This document shows, piece by piece, positions 5,654-7,291 of a stretch of DNA of 7,291 bases. The DNA is from Nautiliaceae bacterium. GTDB lineage: Bacteria > Campylobacterota > Campylobacteria > Campylobacterales > Nautiliaceae. The position numbers and the translations under genes were made by a program. The first letter of the stretch is position 1. Every line of letters begins with the position of its first letter. The stretch spans positions 1 to 7,291 of the forward strand of contig JAMOSR010000069.1 in assembly GCA_027062985.1 (NCBI GenBank), given 5' to 3'. The notes beneath the pieces were generated by a model. That model was not told the DNA's origin, searched no databases, and saw only the letters and a program-made list of their open reading frames with translations.

Positions 5654-6099
5654 ATTTCACTTAATTCGTCCCTATGGGGTTTCCAGCATTCGTTAAAAAA
5701 TTTATTCTCACTTTTTAACACTCTCTCATCACAATTTTTAATGATATTTTTAGCCCATTCTTCTATCTTTTTGCCTATTTCTTCTCCAAACCTCAAAAAA
5801 ACGGCTTTTTTATAATCATCACTGGTATATACTTTTCCACCCACATAAGGAAGCCCTTCAAGTGCCTGAAGCTTAAATATTTCAAATGTTTTTTCATCAA
5901 GTTCTTTTTTACCTTCATAACGCTTAAAAACTTCTTCTTTTTCTTGTAATACCCTTTTTTTATGAGAAATATTTTTAAATATAGCATACTTTGTGGCTTC
6001 CGCTATTCCTATAGCTTCAGCTAAAGGTTCTTCATACCCCAGTTTTAAAGCCCGGAATTTTTGAAGTGCCGCCATTTTAGGAAATCTGTTAATCTTCAT
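5650..6099 (-). CDS. Hypothetical protein, unrecognised
   Basis: I do not recognise a family. The 149 residues are mostly charged and helical, with no signal peptide or membrane segment, so the protein should be cytoplasmic. Visible landmarks are a KMAALQKFRALKLGYEEPLAEAIG opening (8-31, shown here only to mark the region), EATKYAIFKN at 34-43, a lysine- and glutamate-rich stretch with coiled-coil character at 47-70, GLPYVGGKVYTSDDYKKAVFL at 82-102, and a C-terminal CWKPHRDEL at 138-146. The two cysteines (123 and 138) do not form a metal-binding pattern. AAGGA at 6106-6110 with spacer 6 supports the ATG start. It follows the YchJ-like gene by 21 bases, so it is the last gene of the oxidoreductase operon. 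Its stop overlaps that of recR. Coding is supported by the long uninterrupted frame, the ribosome-binding site and operon spacing. Confidence 0.75.
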   Translation of the reverse strand: MKINRFPKMAALQKFRALKLGYEEPLAEAIGIAEATKYAIFKNISHKKRVLQEKEEVFKRYEGKKELDEKTFEIFKLQALEGLPYVGGKVYTSDDYKKAVFLRFGEEIGKKIEEWAKNIIKNCDERVLKSENKFFNECWKPHRDELSEI

Positions 6100-6120
6100 T
6101 GAGCATCCTTTTAAAAAACT

Positions 6121-6507
6121 TTACACCCCTTTAATATAATACCATTTATCTTCTTTTACAAAAAGACTTTCTTCTTCCATAACAAAATCGTCAATATAAG
6201 CTTTAAATTTAACAAAAGCTCTTTTCTTTTCATTTTTATATTCTACTATTTCAAGTTTTTTAAACTCAGATTCAGAAAAGTTTTTAATTGAATTTTTCCA
6301 TGCTTTGATATCTTTTTCATAATGAGGAGAGTCTGGATGGGTTGTTTTAATAATATAATCCGCATTCCCAAGAGCATATGCAGAGTATCTGCTTTTCATA
6401 AGCAGCAACGCATTTGGGGCTTTAGAAATTTTATGCCATTTATAACAACACTCTTTATATTTTTTTCCGCTTCCGCACGGACATTTGGAGTTTTTAGAAA
6501 ATTTCAT
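6121..6507 (-). CDS. YchJ-like protein with SEC-C zinc motif
   Basis: This 128-residue protein has a SEC-C zinc-binding motif at the N-terminus (CPCGSGKKYKECC, Cys9, Cys11, Cys20 and Cys21), the motif also found at the SecA C-terminus. It is followed by the YchJ-type NTF2-like domain, recognised by LLLMKSRYSAYALGNADYIIKTTHP beginning near residue 34 (key residues RYSAY and THP). The family (UPF0225/YchJ) is widespread, cytoplasmic and without an established role; the zinc motif hints at protein or ribosome contact. The start overlaps the end of the oxidoreductase gene by 14 bases. The nearest ribosome-binding site, AAGGAG at 6520-6525, is an unusually long 12 bases from the ATG, but no other start codon exists in between, so coupling to the upstream gene probably helps. 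Confidence 0.9.
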   Translation of the reverse strand: MKFSKNSKCPCGSGKKYKECCYKWHKISKAPNALLLMKSRYSAYALGNADYIIKTTHPDSPHYEKDIKAWKNSIKNFSESEFKKLEIVEYKNEKKRAFVKFKAYIDDFVMEEESLFVKEDKWYYIKGV

Positions 6508-7291
6508 AATACGCGTCTTCTCCTTTACACTTTATAAACTTGTTAATAACATACCCTCCTTTTGCAAAAATAATATTTTTCGGAATTTCACCGCTAAATA
6601 CTATTTTGTTTTTTTCTATATTTTGTTTCAACCAATTTAACATAATAAAATTACTATTTGGATTTACATATACTTTTTTATCCCTTTTAAATTGTGAATT
6701 AAGGGCTTTAAACTCCTTAGCGGTAACTATCTCAAAGGGCTTTTTTGTATAATTAAATTTTTCGATTAAAAATTTAAACCTTCCGTTATCCGTAAAAAAA
6801 CCGTTTATATAAGGAGGAATGTCAAACATCCTTTTACGATATATTTCATCGTCTATTTTTTCCAAATCCGCCTGAAGTATATCTTTTATATACTCATCTT
6901 CTTTTTTTATTTCTTTAAAATAAAACTCACCCATCAAATATCTACTCAACTCATATTCGCTGATTTTTTCTTTTTTAGAATTTAACGCTTTTTTATTTAC
7001 TAATACAAACTCATGAAAATAACTTCCCCTTACATCTTTTTTTTCGTAAAAATCCTTAGTAGGGATAAAAAGCTGGGCAATTTTTGCCGTTTCGTCCATA
7101 TATTTTCCAAAAACCACCGTGGTTTTTTCTTTTAGTTTAAGCCACTCATTTCTGTTTGGAAAACTTATAAGAGGATTTGCTCCTTGAATAAAAACCGTTT
7201 CATAATCGTCCAAATTAACATCCCAAAGAGATACTTGGTTTTTATGTTTTATGGAAAAAGGATTGTTTATACCGTATCCGCTACTTCGTGA
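6494..7291 (-). CDS. Molybdopterin oxidoreductase family protein, C-terminal part (truncated by window edge)
   Basis: The frame is open to the right edge: 265 codons from 7291 to the stop at 6494-6496. A TTG at 7211-7213 could be mistaken for a start, but the 26 codons before it continue the protein (SSGYGINNPFSI at the edge), and they read like the middle of a molybdopterin enzyme. Family marks are the VFIQGANPLISFPN segment, matching the GANP-x-x-S-x-P nucleotide-binding turn of DMSO-reductase-type enzymes, and MDETAKIAQLFIPTKDFYEKKDVRGSY, matching the TA-x-x-AD-x-x-LP-x-x-x-x-x-E-x-D segment. The last 110 or so residues should be the dinucleotide-binding domain but are short and diverged. 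The N-terminal iron-sulfur and active-site regions lie outside, so the substrate (formate, nitrogen or sulfur compounds, or a NuoG-like role) is undetermined. It is the upstream gene of an operon with the YchJ-like and hypothetical genes. Confidence 0.75.
   Translation of the reverse strand, partial: SRSSGYGINNPFSIKHKNQVSLWDVNLDDYETVFIQGANPLISFPNRNEWLKLKEKTTVVFGKYMDETAKIAQLFIPTKDFYEKKDVRGSYFHEFVLVNKKALNSKKEKISEYELSRYLMGEFYFKEIKKEDEYIKDILQADLEKIDDEIYRKRMFDIPPYINGFFTDNGRFKFLIEKFNYTKKPFEIVTAKEFKALNSQFKRDKKVYVNPNSNFIMLNWLKQNIEKNKIVFSGEIPKNIIFAKGGYVINKFIKCKGEDAYYEIF

Noticed and set aside
7211..7213. TTG as the start of the oxidoreductase gene
   Set aside because: The frame stays open for 26 more codons to the window edge and their translation fits the middle of a molybdopterin enzyme; no ribosome-binding site is convincing.
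1..7291. CRISPR arrays, tRNAs, insertion sequences, long direct repeats or retron-like structured RNA
   Set aside because: None was seen; nearly all the window is covered by recognisable genes and the gaps are under 100 bases.

Overview
The window is AT-rich, densely packed bacterial chromosome. It looks like a member of the Campylobacterota (epsilonproteobacteria), probably a Nautilia/Caminibacter-like thermophilic lineage, although that genus-level guess is inference. The grounds are a DUF2018 (HP0242-type) gene, which is largely restricted to this phylum; its position beside a small secreted-protein gene and a polyprenyl diphosphate synthase, the order I recall from Helicobacter pylori (HP0242-HP0241-HP0240); and a RecR of the short Helicobacter type. 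No tRNA, rRNA, CRISPR array or insertion sequence was seen, and no gene-free stretch exceeds about 100 bases.

Left block (1-2861, minus strand): ppk2 (polyphosphate-dependent nucleotide kinase), trpD (tryptophan synthesis) and an alpha/beta hydrolase form a tight operon reading leftward. After a 91-base gap, the same strand carries the first 42 codons of a gene that runs off the left edge. Its N-terminus resembles BrxA (DUF1819), usually the first gene of a BREX phage-defence operon. If this is right, a defence island begins at position 126 and extends outside the window. This is the most interesting signal here.

Centre (2862-5089): ppk2 is divergent from a small orphan ParA-type ATPase gene on the plus strand. 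The 49-base gap holds opposed, overlapping -10 elements. The ParA gene meets tail-to-tail a minus-strand operon of overlapping genes: DUF2018 protein, small exported protein, and long-chain polyprenyl diphosphate synthase (probably for the menaquinone side chain).

Right block (5090-7291): recR (recombinational repair) is divergent from the DUF2018 operon across a 77-base gap containing a perfect extended -10 and a 17-base palindrome. It converges with a second minus-strand operon made of the C-terminal part of a molybdopterin oxidoreductase (cut by the right edge), a YchJ/SEC-C protein and an unrecognised 149-residue protein. Both convergent gene pairs share their two stop codons within a single TTAA.
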